Below are positions 1 through 5,740 of a DNA stretch of 7,491 nt, piece by piece. The stretch's first letter is position 1; each line of letters opens with the position of its first letter. A model generated the notes under the pieces. It ran no database searches. It had not been told where the DNA came from and was given only the letters and a program-made list of their open reading frames with translations. Source of the stretch: Clostridia bacterium (GTDB taxonomy: Bacteria > Bacillota_A > Clostridia > Christensenellales > Aristaeellaceae); the NCBI GenBank assembly GCA_017938785.1, contig JAGBAU010000231.1, forward strand, positions 1 through 7,491, in the 5' to 3' direction. Made by a program: the position numbers and the translations under genes.

Positions 1-909
1 GTTGCAGTAGCCGATCTCCCGCAGCATTTCGATGTCGTATCGGGTGCGCTGCTCCAGGCGCTGGGCCTCCAGCAGGCGGTCGTTGGCCTTCAAATCCGCA
101 AGGCGGTCCAGCAGATAATTTTCGATCTGCTGGATGCAGGCGTTCAGCTTGTCCTTCGAAATGGCGTAGTGGCTGGCGGGGAAGAGGATTACATGGCTCA
201 TGTGCCTGAGCACGCGGCCGCTGACGATTTCAATTTCGCTGATGCGCTCAATTTCATCGCCGAAGAACTCCACGCGCAGGGCCTTTTCCTGGCTGGCGGC
301 GGGGATGATCTCCACCACGTCGCCGCGCACATGGAAGGTACCGCGCTCGGATTCAAAGTCGTTGCGGGTGTATTGAATCTCCACCAGGCGGCGCAGTAGC
401 TCCTCCTGTTCCAGCACCATGCCCTCGCGCAGGGACACGGACAGATCCTCGTATTCCGCCGGGTCGCCCAAACCGTAGATGCAGCTGACCGAGGCCACGA
501 TGATCACGTCCCGGCGCTCCGCCAGCCAGCTGGTGGCGCTGTGGCGCATGCGGTCGATTTCATCGTTGATGGAGGAATCCTTTTCGATGAAGGTATCGGT
601 GGAGGGAATGTAGGCCTCCGGCTGGTAGTAGTCGTAATAGGATACGAAATAGCCCACGGCGTTGTCCGGGAAGAATTCGCGGAATTCGCCTGCCAGCTGG
701 GCGGCGAGGGTTTTGTTGTGGGCGATCACCAGCGTGGGCCGGTTCATGTTCTGTATGATGTTGGCCATGGTGAAGGTTTTGCCCGACCCGGTTACGCCCA
801 GCAATACCTGGTGCTTCATGCCCTTCTTCAGACCATCGGTGAGTGCCTGTATGGCCTGGGGCTGGTCGCCGGTGGGGGCGTATTTGGATTGAAGCTTGAA
901 TTCGGACAA
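1..909 (-). CDS. uvrB: UvrB, excinuclease ABC subunit B (N-terminal 303 codons; 3' part outside window)
   Basis: UvrB is the DNA-damage-verification helicase subunit of nucleotide excision repair: it is loaded by UvrA, opens the lesion and recruits UvrC. I translated the minus strand from position 909 and found an uninterrupted frame to the window edge. It contains the Walker A motif GVTGSGKT (residues 38-45), the beta-hairpin signature [20 protein letters not shown], then [19 protein letters not shown] and [16 protein letters not shown], and it ends in REIGYCN, which in the family precedes the GIENYSR motif. About 303 of the usual 650-680 residues are present; the DEAD-type motif and C-terminal helicase domain lie beyond position 1. 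The start is TTG (909-907). It sits 8 nt after a GGGAGG ribosome binding site (923-918), and no ATG or GTG fits better; the TTG at 915-913 is only 2 nt from the same site. The gene has its own promoter. Identification is very secure; the non-ATG start is an inference from the spacing. Confidence 0.97.
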   Translation of the reverse strand, partial: MSEFKLQSKYAPTGDQPQAIQALTDGLKKGMKHQVLLGVTGSGKTFTMANIIQNMNRPTLVIAHNKTLAAQLAGEFREFFPDNAVGYFVSYYDYYQPEAYIPSTDTFIEKDSSINDEIDRMRHSATSWLAERRDVIIVASVSCIYGLGDPAEYEDLSVSLREGMVLEQEELLRRLVEIQYTRNDFESERGTFHVRGDVVEIIPAASQEKALRVEFFGDEIERISEIEIVSGRVLRHMSHVILFPASHYAISKDKLNACIQQIENYLLDRLADLKANDRLLEAQRLEQRTRYDIEMLREIGYCN

Positions 910-939
910 GTGCAAAACCTCCCTTCTACCTATATTCGT

Positions 940-968
940 ATTATAACATAACTCCCGCAGTTTGAAAC
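940..968 (-). promoter_or_regulatory. Extended -10 promoter of uvrB
   Basis: On the minus strand a perfect TATAAT (945-940) is preceded by TG plus one base (TGTTATAAT), a classic extended -10. At 17-bp spacing the -35 position (968-963) reads GTTTCA, only a weak match, as is common with extended -10 promoters. Transcription would start near 933, giving a leader of about 24 nt that carries the GGGAGG site. The -35 position falls in the loop of the adjacent inverted repeat. Confidence 0.7.
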
Positions 969-978
969 CACTGCGGGA
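953..978 (-). repeat. Inverted repeat upstream of uvrB (weak terminator or operator candidate)
   Basis: TCCCGCAG (953-960) and CTGCGGGA (971-978) form a perfect 8-bp inverted repeat around a 10-nt loop. It lies between the stop of the TIGR04086 gene and the uvrB -10. In the minus-strand direction the stem is followed by GTTATGTTATAAT rather than a clean T-run, so as an intrinsic terminator for the upstream gene it would be weak. Its loop covers the uvrB -35 position, so it could instead be a protein-binding site. The sequence does not decide between these. Confidence 0.5.
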
Positions 979-983
979 AGATT

Positions 984-997
984 TAAACAGATGTTCG
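984..997 (-). promoter_or_regulatory. Candidate LexA (SOS) box upstream of uvrB
   Basis: Read on the minus strand the site is CGAACATCTGTTTA. It fits the Gram-positive LexA/DinR consensus CGAACRNRYGTTYC at 12 of 14 positions, with both GAAC and GTT half-sites intact and the right 4-nt spacing. It begins 2 nt after the stop codon of the TIGR04086 gene and is centred about 57 bp upstream of the predicted uvrB start point. uvrB is a usual SOS gene in Firmicutes, which raises the prior. The site lies upstream of the promoter rather than across it, so repression would need confirmation. Confidence 0.45.
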
Positions 998-999
998 AT

Positions 1000-1410
1000 T
1001 CAGCAGGTCCTTGCAACCTTCGCCCGGCTCCGGGGCGCCATGTTGGCCCGCACGGCGCCGGTGACTGCGCCCGCCGCCCAGCAAAGCAGCAATTCGCCCA
1101 GCATGCAGCGCACTGAAAAGCTGCTGCCGCCCAGGATCATATACAGTGCATAGCCCAGCACGCCGTAGAAAAGGGCCAGCACCGTGCCCGTGACCAGTCC
1201 CTTTTCGCCGCCCCGGGGAACAGCTGCGCAGGTGCCGAGGATTACCGCCGCAATTTTGATGATCTGGTTCAGGGTGGTGATCAGGCTGTCCGGCAGCCGC
1301 AGGTATACCAGCACGACGGCGAAAACCACCATGCACAGCAGGGTGAACAGTATGGAAACGGCCAGTCCCTTGACCAGGGATTTGATTATACTTTTGCGGT
1401 TGCGCGCCAT
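1000..1410 (-). CDS. TIGR04086 family small membrane protein
   Basis: A 136-residue integral membrane protein with four likely transmembrane helices, at about residues 12-37, 43-63, 70-94 and 104-123. The pattern ILGTCAAVPRGGEKGLVTG between helices 2 and 3 matches the TIGR04086 (YrzE-like) family of Clostridia and Bacilli as I recall it; no function is established for that family. The N-terminus is basic (MARNRKSIIK) and the C-terminal tail is rich in Arg/Lys, consistent with both ends being cytoplasmic by the positive-inside rule. The ATG at 1410 is preceded by a strong AGGAGGG site (1423-1417) at 6-nt spacing. The gene sits between the trxA terminator and uvrB and ends 90 bp before the uvrB start. 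No convincing promoter is visible in the 60 bp upstream, so it may depend on readthrough of the terminator or on a weak promoter. Confidence 0.85.
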   Translation of the reverse strand: MARNRKSIIKSLVKGLAVSILFTLLCMVVFAVVLVYLRLPDSLITTLNQIIKIAAVILGTCAAVPRGGEKGLVTGTVLALFYGVLGYALYMILGGSSFSVRCMLGELLLCWAAGAVTGAVRANMAPRSRAKVARTC

Positions 1411-1470
1411 GATGAGCCCTCCTGTCGGGAATTTCCCTTCAAGCTATGATGAGGAAGGGCGGGCTATGCA

Positions 1471-1502
1471 AAACAAAAAGCCCCGGCCGCTGTGGCCGGG
1501 GC
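1471..1502 (-). terminator. Rho-independent terminator after trxA
   Basis: On the minus strand a perfect 9-bp G+C-only stem, GCCCCGGCC (1502-1494) with GGCCGGGGC (1488-1480), closes a 5-nt loop. It is followed by TTTTT (1479-1475), then G and TTT. It begins 12 nt after the trxA stop and should end the proB-proA-trxA transcript. Confidence 0.93.
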
Positions 1503-1514
1503 AAATGTATTGCG

Positions 1515-1826
1515 TTACTTTACGAAGTTCTCCAGCAGATCCATGGAGAGGTAACCAACCGTCTGGTTCACCTTTTCGCCGTTCTTGAACAGCATCAGTG
1601 TGGGGACGGATGCGATGCGGTACATCATGGCAAGTTCGGGATTTTCATCCACGTTTGCCTTTGCGACGACCACCTCGGGATGAGCGGCTGCGAACTGCTC
1701 CAGGATGGGGGCCAGCATCTTGCACGGGCCGCACCAGCTTGCCCAGAAGTCCAGCAGGACGGGCTTTTCGTTCTTCAGTACCACGGATTCAAAGTTTTCG
1801 TTATTCAAAGCAATCACATTATTCAT
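1515..1826 (-). CDS. trxA: Thioredoxin
   Basis: A 103-residue classical thioredoxin, the cytoplasmic thiol-disulfide reductant recycled by thioredoxin reductase. The redox active site WCGPC is at residues 31-35, the buried Asp at 26 (LLDFWASWCGPC) and the cis-proline at 75 (SVPT). A Gly pair seen near the C-terminus in many thioredoxins is reduced to a single Gly (VGYLS). Length is typical for the family. The ATG at 1826 follows an AGGAGG site (1840-1835) at 8-nt spacing, and the stop is TAA. The gene lies 53 bp downstream of proA on the same strand and ends just before a strong terminator, so it is probably the last gene of a proB-proA-trxA transcript. The gap upstream holds an inverted repeat but no convincing promoter. 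Confidence 0.97.
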   Translation of the reverse strand: MNNVIALNNENFESVVLKNEKPVLLDFWASWCGPCKMLAPILEQFAAAHPEVVVAKANVDENPELAMMYRIASVPTLMLFKNGEKVNQTVGYLSMDLLENFVK

Positions 1827-1849
1827 GATTGAAACCTCCTTGTTTTGTT

Positions 1850-1867
1850 CTGGTTATTTATAACCAG
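1850..1867. repeat. Perfect palindrome between proA and trxA
   Basis: CTGGTTATTTATAACCAG pairs over 7-8 bp around a 2-4-nt centre. It lies between the proA stop (1880) and the trxA ribosome binding site (1840). Neither strand has a T-run after it, so it is not a standard intrinsic terminator. On the minus strand its centre reads TATAAA, which could be a -10, but I see no -35 at a suitable distance. It may be a processing or stability hairpin in the operon mRNA, or an operator. Confidence 0.6.
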
Positions 1868-1879
1868 GAAGAGGGATTC

Positions 1880-3127
1880 TTAAACACGAATCTGGCCTTC
1901 GCCGCGAATAATATATTTGCTGCTCACCAGCTGCTCCAGACCCATAGGTCCGCGGGCATGCAGCTTCTGGGTGGAGATGCCGATCTCTGCGCCCAGGCCG
2001 AACTCGCCGCCGTCGGTGAAGCGGGTGGAGGCGTTTACATACACCGCCGCCGCATCGATGAGGGCGCTGAACTTTTCCGCCGCCGCGTAGTCGCGGGTGA
2101 CGATGCACTCGGAGTGGTGGGTGGAATACCTGGTGATGTGGTCGATGGCTTCGTCGATGCCGGAGACCACCTTCACGGCCAGGATGTAGTCCAGGAATTC
2201 CTTGGCATAATCTGCTTCCTCTGCGGCAACGGCTTCAGGCAGGACAGCGCAGGTCTTCTCACAGCCGCGGATTTCCACGCGCTTTTCGGCGAGCTTTGCG
2301 GCGATGGCAGGAAGTGCGGCTTCGGCGATTTCCTCGTCCACCAGCAGGGTCTCCATGGCGTTGCACACGCTGGGACGGCTGGTCTTGGCGTTGAACACGA
2401 TGGAGGCGGCCATATCCACGTCCGCCGTTTTTTCTACATATACATGGCAGTTGCCCACGCCGGTTTCAATCACCGGAACGGTGGCGTTCTCCACGACGGT
2501 GCGGATCAGGCCTGCGCCGCCGCGGGGGATGAGCAGGTCGAGATACTGGTTCAGGCGCATGAGCTCCTGGGCGGTTTCGCGGCTGGTATCCTCCACCAGC
2601 AGCACGGCGTCCGGATTCACCTGCATACGGGTCAGCCCCCGGCGCATGGCCTGTACGATGGCGGTGTTGGAGCGGATGGCCTCGCTGCCGCCGCGCAGGA
2701 TGCAGGCGCTGCCGGCCTTGAAGCACAGGGCCGCGGCGTCGCCGGTTACGTTGGGGCGGGCCTCATAGATGATGCCGATCACGCCGAAGGGCACGGTGAT
2801 GCGCTCGATGCGCAGGCCGTTGTCCAGGGTGCCGCCGGAGAGCAGCTTTCCCACGGGGTCTGCCAGGTCCGCCACATCGCGCATGCCCTTGGCCATGGAA
2901 GCCAGGCGCTTCTCGGTGAGTGCCAGGCGGTCGATCATGGGTTCGGGAGTGCCCTTCAGGCGGGCGGCTTCCACGTCCAGCTGGTTCTGCTCGAGGATGT
3001 CCTCGGCGGAGCGCAGGATTTCATCCGCCATGGCGTTGAGCGCCGCATTCTTCTCCGGTGCGCGCATGGTTGCAAGGTTTCGGGACGCGGCCTTGGCGCG
3101 CTGTCCGATGAGCATGAGGTCAATCAT
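1880..3127 (-). CDS. proA: Glutamate-5-semialdehyde dehydrogenase (gamma-glutamyl phosphate reductase)
   Basis: ProA carries out the second step of proline synthesis: it reduces gamma-glutamyl phosphate with NADPH to glutamate-5-semialdehyde, which cyclises for ProC. The 415-residue length is typical. Family motifs are plain: PFGVIGIIYEARPNVT (113-128), FKAGSACILRGGSEA (136-150), LIPRGGAGLI (199-208), and the catalytic cysteine C255 in NAKTSRPSVCNAMETLLV. The C-terminal end has the expected FGLGAEIGIST and HARGPMGLEQL. The ATG at 3127 is preceded by AAGGAG (3140-3135) at 7-nt spacing. It begins 15 nt after the proB stop, so the two genes are almost certainly co-transcribed and possibly translationally coupled. 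Both enzymes handle the labile phosphate intermediate, which fits the tight arrangement. No damage is visible. Confidence 0.98.
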   Translation of the reverse strand: MIDLMLIGQRAKAASRNLATMRAPEKNAALNAMADEILRSAEDILEQNQLDVEAARLKGTPEPMIDRLALTEKRLASMAKGMRDVADLADPVGKLLSGGTLDNGLRIERITVPFGVIGIIYEARPNVTGDAAALCFKAGSACILRGGSEAIRSNTAIVQAMRRGLTRMQVNPDAVLLVEDTSRETAQELMRLNQYLDLLIPRGGAGLIRTVVENATVPVIETGVGNCHVYVEKTADVDMAASIVFNAKTSRPSVCNAMETLLVDEEIAEAALPAIAAKLAEKRVEIRGCEKTCAVLPEAVAAEEADYAKEFLDYILAVKVVSGIDEAIDHITRYSTHHSECIVTRDYAAAEKFSALIDAAAVYVNASTRFTDGGEFGLGAEIGISTQKLHARGPMGLEQLVSSKYIIRGEGQIRV

Positions 3128-3142
3128 GGTTTATCTCCTTTA

Positions 3143-3928
3143 TCAGTTCGCGGGAAAGATCGTGCCGATTTCGTCTCCGGCCAGCAGGGAATAGAGGTTC
3201 TCCGGCTGTGATCCGTCAATGATGGCCGTGGTGACGCCTGCCTTGGTGGCGATTTCCGCAGCGACGATCTTGGTGTACATGCCGCCCGTGCCGCGGGAGG
3301 TGCCTGCGCCGCCGGCGATCTGCTTGGTGTGTTCATCGATGGTTTCCACCACATGGATGAGCTTGGCGTCCGGGTGGGTGCTGGGGTTCTCGGCGTGCAG
3401 GCCGTCGATGTCGGTGAGGATCACAAGCGCATCAGCGTTCACGGTCTTGGCCACGATGGCGGACAGGGTATCGTTGTCGCCGAACTCGATTTCCTCGGTG
3501 GCAACGGTGTCGTTTTCGTTCACGATGGGCAGCGCGCCCATATCGATGAGGCGCTCGAAGGCGTTGCGGATGTTGTACAGGCGCAGCTTGTCGTCCACGC
3601 AGTCGCGGGTGAGCAGCACCTGGCCGGTGGTGTGGCCGTACTCGCCGAAGAGCTTGTCGTAGATGTACATCAGTTCACACTGGCCCACGGCTGCACAGGC
3701 CTGGCGGCCGCCGATATCGTGGGGCTTGGCTGCGAGTTTCAGCTTGCCCACGCCCACGCCAATGGCGCCGGAGGAGACCAGGATGATCTCGATGCCCTGG
3801 TTGCGCAAATCTGCCAGCACCCGGGCCAGATGGTCCATGCGGCGCAGGTTCAGTCTGCCGGTATCATGGGTCAGGGTAGAGGTGCCCACCTTTACCACCA
3901 GGCGGCGAATATTCTGAAAGTAGTTCAT
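3143..3928 (-). CDS. proB: Glutamate 5-kinase, short form without PUA domain
   Basis: ProB phosphorylates the gamma-carboxyl of glutamate with ATP, the first and normally proline-inhibited step of proline synthesis. From the ATG at 3928 the protein has 261 residues. The amino-acid-kinase fold is clear: VVKVGTSTLT (11-20), ILVSSGAIGVGVGKLKL (49-65), PIVNENDTVATEEIEFGDND (134-153), LTDIDGLHAENP (171-182) and GTGGMYTKIVAAEIA (213-227). It ends shortly after the kinase domain (GTIFPAN), so the C-terminal PUA domain of the 367-residue E. coli enzyme is absent; short forms are common in Gram-positive bacteria. The frame stays open upstream to another ATG at 3973. I prefer 3928 because AGAAGGA (3942-3936) lies 7 nt upstream, the family N-terminus begins there, and the upstream ATG would precede the promoter's own start point. 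proA follows after 15 nt. Confidence 0.97.
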   Translation of the reverse strand: MNYFQNIRRLVVKVGTSTLTHDTGRLNLRRMDHLARVLADLRNQGIEIILVSSGAIGVGVGKLKLAAKPHDIGGRQACAAVGQCELMYIYDKLFGEYGHTTGQVLLTRDCVDDKLRLYNIRNAFERLIDMGALPIVNENDTVATEEIEFGDNDTLSAIVAKTVNADALVILTDIDGLHAENPSTHPDAKLIHVVETIDEHTKQIAGGAGTSRGTGGMYTKIVAAEIATKAGVTTAIIDGSQPENLYSLLAGDEIGTIFPAN

Positions 3929-3963
3929 GTGAATTTCCTTCTTTATAGCTTGGTTTGGAGTAC

Positions 3964-3992
3964 AGTATATCACGCATGGTCAAATTTGTAAA
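3964..3992 (-). promoter_or_regulatory. Promoter of proB(-proA-trxA)
   Basis: On the minus strand TTTACA (3992-3987) and TATACT (3969-3964) are separated by exactly 17 bp, with TG one base before the -10 (TGATATACT). Five of six bases match consensus in each hexamer. Transcription would start near 3957, leaving a leader of about 30 nt. That is too short for a T-box or other riboswitch, so no leader-based proline control is visible. Confidence 0.85.
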
Positions 3993-4008
3993 TAAAGCCG
4001 GGCGGCGC

Positions 4009-4020
4009 ATCCTGCAGGAT
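4009..4020. repeat. Palindrome between the divergent proB and DUF1836 promoters
   Basis: ATCCTGCAGGAT is a perfect 12-bp self-complementary sequence with no loop, so it suits a dimeric protein better than an RNA hairpin. It lies 16 bp upstream of the proB -35 and 9 bp upstream of the DUF1836 -35. It could be an operator for either gene, possibly for the neighbouring DUF1836 regulator. A 12-bp palindrome can also arise by chance. Confidence 0.35.
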
Positions 4021-4029
4021 AAAAAACAT

Positions 4030-4057
4030 TTGCAAAGACAGGGGAATGTGCTATAAT
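4030..4057 (+). promoter_or_regulatory. Promoter of the DUF1836 gene
   Basis: TTGCAA (4030-4035) is followed after 16 bp by a perfect TATAAT (4052-4057) with an extended TGC before it (TGCTATAAT). The expected start point is about 4064, right at the AGGAGG site (4065-4070), so the leader would be only about 14 nt. This is one of the strongest-looking promoters in the window. Confidence 0.85.
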
Positions 4058-4077
4058 GCTATCCAGGAGGCGTTTGC

Positions 4078-4578
4078 ATGGAAAAGAACTTTGAACGCGT
4101 GTATGGTGAAATCGCACGCTACAAGCCCGTGCCCTGGGATCAGATTCCCGACCTGGGCCTGTACATGGATCAGGTAATCACCTTTATTACGCGCGCCTAT
4201 GAGCCGCTCTACGGTGAAACCACCAAGAGCTATCTTTCCGCGCCCATGATCAACAATTACGTGAAGAACAAGCTCATCCCGCGCCCCACGGGCAAGAAGT
4301 ACAGCCGGCTGCAAATTGCCATGCTGATCATGATCGTGGCCCTGAAGCGGGTGTGCCTGATGGAAGATATACGCGAAATGCTGCGGGTGGAGAGCCCGGA
4401 CGATGTGCAGCCTCTCTACGAGCTGTTCTGCCAGCGCCAGGAAGAATCCATCCACGAAATGCTGGGCAAGCGAAGCCGCCTGTCCCCGGCCATGGACTGC
4501 GCCGTGTTCGCATCGGCCTACCGCGCGGGCTGCGAATGCCTGATGCAGGAAGTGCACAATCCCGGCGAAGGTCAATAA
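4078..4578 (+). CDS. DUF1836 domain protein, probable MerR-like DNA-binding regulator
   Basis: A 166-residue soluble protein. Residues 53-102 carry the DUF1836 signature: LSAPMINNYVKNKLIPRPTGKKYSRLQIAMLIMI with an LKRVCLMEDIREML continuation. The pattern of a helix, a NYVK turn, a K-x-YSR wing and an L-x-DI helix resembles the winged helix of MerR-type proteins, so DNA binding is inferred; to my knowledge the family has no defined target. The N-terminal 50 residues and the C-terminal helical part (YELFCQRQEESIHEML, then a Cys-containing tail) are not recognised beyond this. There are four Cys (94, 118, 141, 152) plus C154, without a clear metal-site spacing. The ATG at 4078 follows AGGAGG at 7-nt spacing and a strong promoter. 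A terminator hairpin separates it by 52 bp from the carboxypeptidase gene downstream. Confidence 0.88.
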   Translation: MEKNFERVYGEIARYKPVPWDQIPDLGLYMDQVITFITRAYEPLYGETTKSYLSAPMINNYVKNKLIPRPTGKKYSRLQIAMLIMIVALKRVCLMEDIREMLRVESPDDVQPLYELFCQRQEESIHEMLGKRSRLSPAMDCAVFASAYRAGCECLMQEVHNPGEGQ

Positions 4579-4600
4579 TCCCGAAGGAAAAGCATAGATT

Positions 4601-4628
4601 ACCTCCGACAAGCAAGTCGGAGGTTTTT
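4601..4628 (+). terminator. Intrinsic terminator whose 3' arm contains the next gene's Shine-Dalgarno
   Basis: ACCTCCGAC (4601-4609) and GTCGGAGGT (4616-4624) form a perfect 9-bp stem around the loop AAGCAA, followed by a run of five T (4624-4628). This is a good Rho-independent terminator for the DUF1836 transcript. The start codon of the carboxypeptidase follows at 4631, and its GGAGG lies in the 3' arm at 4619-4623. Confidence 0.85.
4619..4623 (+). promoter_or_regulatory. Ribosome binding site of the carboxypeptidase gene, buried in the terminator stem
   Basis: GGAGG is 7 nt upstream of the ATG at 4631 and is the only possible Shine-Dalgarno for it. In the folded transcript it is fully paired with CCTCC (4602-4606). 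Any mRNA reading through from upstream would therefore have the site sequestered, while an mRNA starting after about 4606 would leave it free. No clear promoter with such a start point is visible. Confidence 0.75.
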
Positions 4629-4630
4629 GT

Positions 4631-5740
4631 ATGCGCAGAATTCTATGTTTGGCCCTGACGCTTCTGCTGATGCATGGCCCGGCGGCGGCCTCCGAGGCGC
4701 TCACCGTGGCGGCGAAGGGCGCGGTGCTCATCGACGGCGAAAGCGGGCGCATCCTCTTCGCCCAGAATGAAAACAAGCTCCTGCCCGAGGCCAGCTGCAC
4801 CAAGATCATGACCGCGCTGTTGGCGCTGGAGCACTGTGCGCTGGATGAGGAGGTTACCGCCGGAAAGAACGCCTACGGCGTGCCGGGCACGTCGATCTAC
4901 CTCTCTGAGGGGGAAACGCTCACCATGGAGCAGATGCTCTACGGCCTGATGCTGCGCAGCGGCAACGATGCGGCGGTGGCCATCGCGGAGCACGTGGCCG
5001 GCAGCGTTTCGGATTTTGCAAACCTGGCCAACGCACGTGCACAGGAGCTGGACGCGGACGCCAGTTTCGTCAATCCCCACGGCCTGGATGCAGACGGCCA
5101 CGCCGCCAGCGCTTTGGGGCTTGCGCGCATCATGCGTGAGGCGATGAAGAACGAGGATTTTCGCACCATCACCTCCACCCAGAAGAAGATCATCCCCTGG
5201 GTGGGCAATGAGTACAGCCGGGTGCTGGAAAACAAAAACCGCCTGCTGAGCACCTACGACGGCGCAACGGGCGGCAAGACGGGCTATACGTCCAAGGCCG
5301 GGCGCTGCCTGGTGTTTTCGGCGAAGCGGGACGGCATGGAGCTGGTCGGCACGGTGCTGAACTGTCCCACGTGGTTCGATACCGCCACGGTCATGCTGGA
5401 CTACGGCTTCGATCATTTTCGCATGGAGCGTGCCTTCGACGAGGGCGATGAGGCTGCGCAGGTCACCGTGCTGGACGGCAATGAAGCGAGTGTTTCTGCC
5501 GTGGCGGGGGAGAATCTGGCTTCAGCAGTGACCATCGGCTCCAAACCGGAGGTCAAAATAGAAGCGCCCGCCGTCACCGCTCCCGTGAAGAAGGGGCAGG
5601 TGATCGGCCGGGCGCAGCTCATCGAAAACGGACAGGTGGTGGATGAATGCCATCTTCTTGCAGCGGAGGCGGTGGAGGCATGGAGCATCGGTGCGGCGTT
5701 CAGGAATGTGCTCAGGCGATGGGTTCTTCGATTTGCCTGA
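4631..5740 (+). CDS. D-alanyl-D-alanine carboxypeptidase (PBP5/DacF-type, peptidase S11)
   Basis: This low-molecular-weight penicillin-binding protein removes the terminal D-Ala from peptidoglycan stem peptides outside the membrane. The 369-residue protein has a Sec signal peptide (about residues 1-20, MRRILCLALTLLL then GPAAA). The S11 catalytic motifs are S55-C-T-K58 (EASCTKIMTALLALEH), S110-G-N112 (LMLRSGNDAAVAIAEHVAG) and K216-T-G218 (GGKTGYTSKAGRCLV). Residues of about 270-345 form the PBP5 C-terminal beta domain (GQVIGRAQLIENGQ). The last 20 residues are basic and aromatic (FRNVLRRWVLRFA) and probably make the membrane-binding amphipathic helix. The start at 4631 is needed for the signal peptide and has GGAGG at 7 nt, but that site lies in a terminator hairpin. 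The 3' end overlaps the convergent WG-repeat gene by 29 bp. dacF or dacB would be usual names; the paralogue cannot be fixed from sequence alone. Confidence 0.96.
   Translation: MRRILCLALTLLLMHGPAAASEALTVAAKGAVLIDGESGRILFAQNENKLLPEASCTKIMTALLALEHCALDEEVTAGKNAYGVPGTSIYLSEGETLTMEQMLYGLMLRSGNDAAVAIAEHVAGSVSDFANLANARAQELDADASFVNPHGLDADGHAASALGLARIMREAMKNEDFRTITSTQKKIIPWVGNEYSRVLENKNRLLSTYDGATGGKTGYTSKAGRCLVFSAKRDGMELVGTVLNCPTWFDTATVMLDYGFDHFRMERAFDEGDEAAQVTVLDGNEASVSAVAGENLASAVTIGSKPEVKIEAPAVTAPVKKGQVIGRAQLIENGQVVDECHLLAAEAVEAWSIGAAFRNVLRRWVLRFA
5712..5740. repeat. Tail-to-tail gene overlap bounded by an inverted repeat of the two stop codons
   Basis: The 29 bp shared by the two convergent genes begin with TCAGGC and end with GCCTGA, a perfect 6-bp inverted repeat (8 pairs counting one G-T and one A-T inside). 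Each arm is the Ala-stop end (GCC TGA) of one gene. There is no T-run on either side, so this is not a standard bidirectional terminator. I see no other terminator for either gene nearby. Confidence 0.7.

Noticed and set aside
169..951. Plus-strand open frames opposite uvrB
   Set aside because: The minus strand encodes uninterrupted UvrB with Walker A and other signature motifs, so these are shadows.
1427..1437. GGGAATTTCCC palindrome upstream of the TIGR04086 gene
   Set aside because: It is short and isolated, and I see no promoter for it to control, so chance is a sufficient explanation.
1829..3211. Long plus-strand open frame of about 460 codons opposite proA
   Set aside because: It is the antisense shadow of proA, whose motifs and ribosome binding site are unambiguous. 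The shadow protein is Gly/Ala/His-rich with no recognisable domain and no Shine-Dalgarno.
3929..3957. T-box or riboswitch leader for proBA
   Set aside because: The promoter leaves only about 30 nt of leader, too short for such structures, and no specifier or T-box sequence is present.
3929..3973. Fifteen-residue N-terminal extension of ProB from an upstream ATG
   Set aside because: The upstream ATG lies before the predicted transcription start and overlaps the promoter; the ATG at 3928 has the ribosome binding site and the family N-terminus.
4051..5416. Minus-strand open frames of about 250 codons opposite the DUF1836 and carboxypeptidase genes
   Set aside because: They are antisense to genes with clear family motifs; their translations show no domain and they lack upstream signals.
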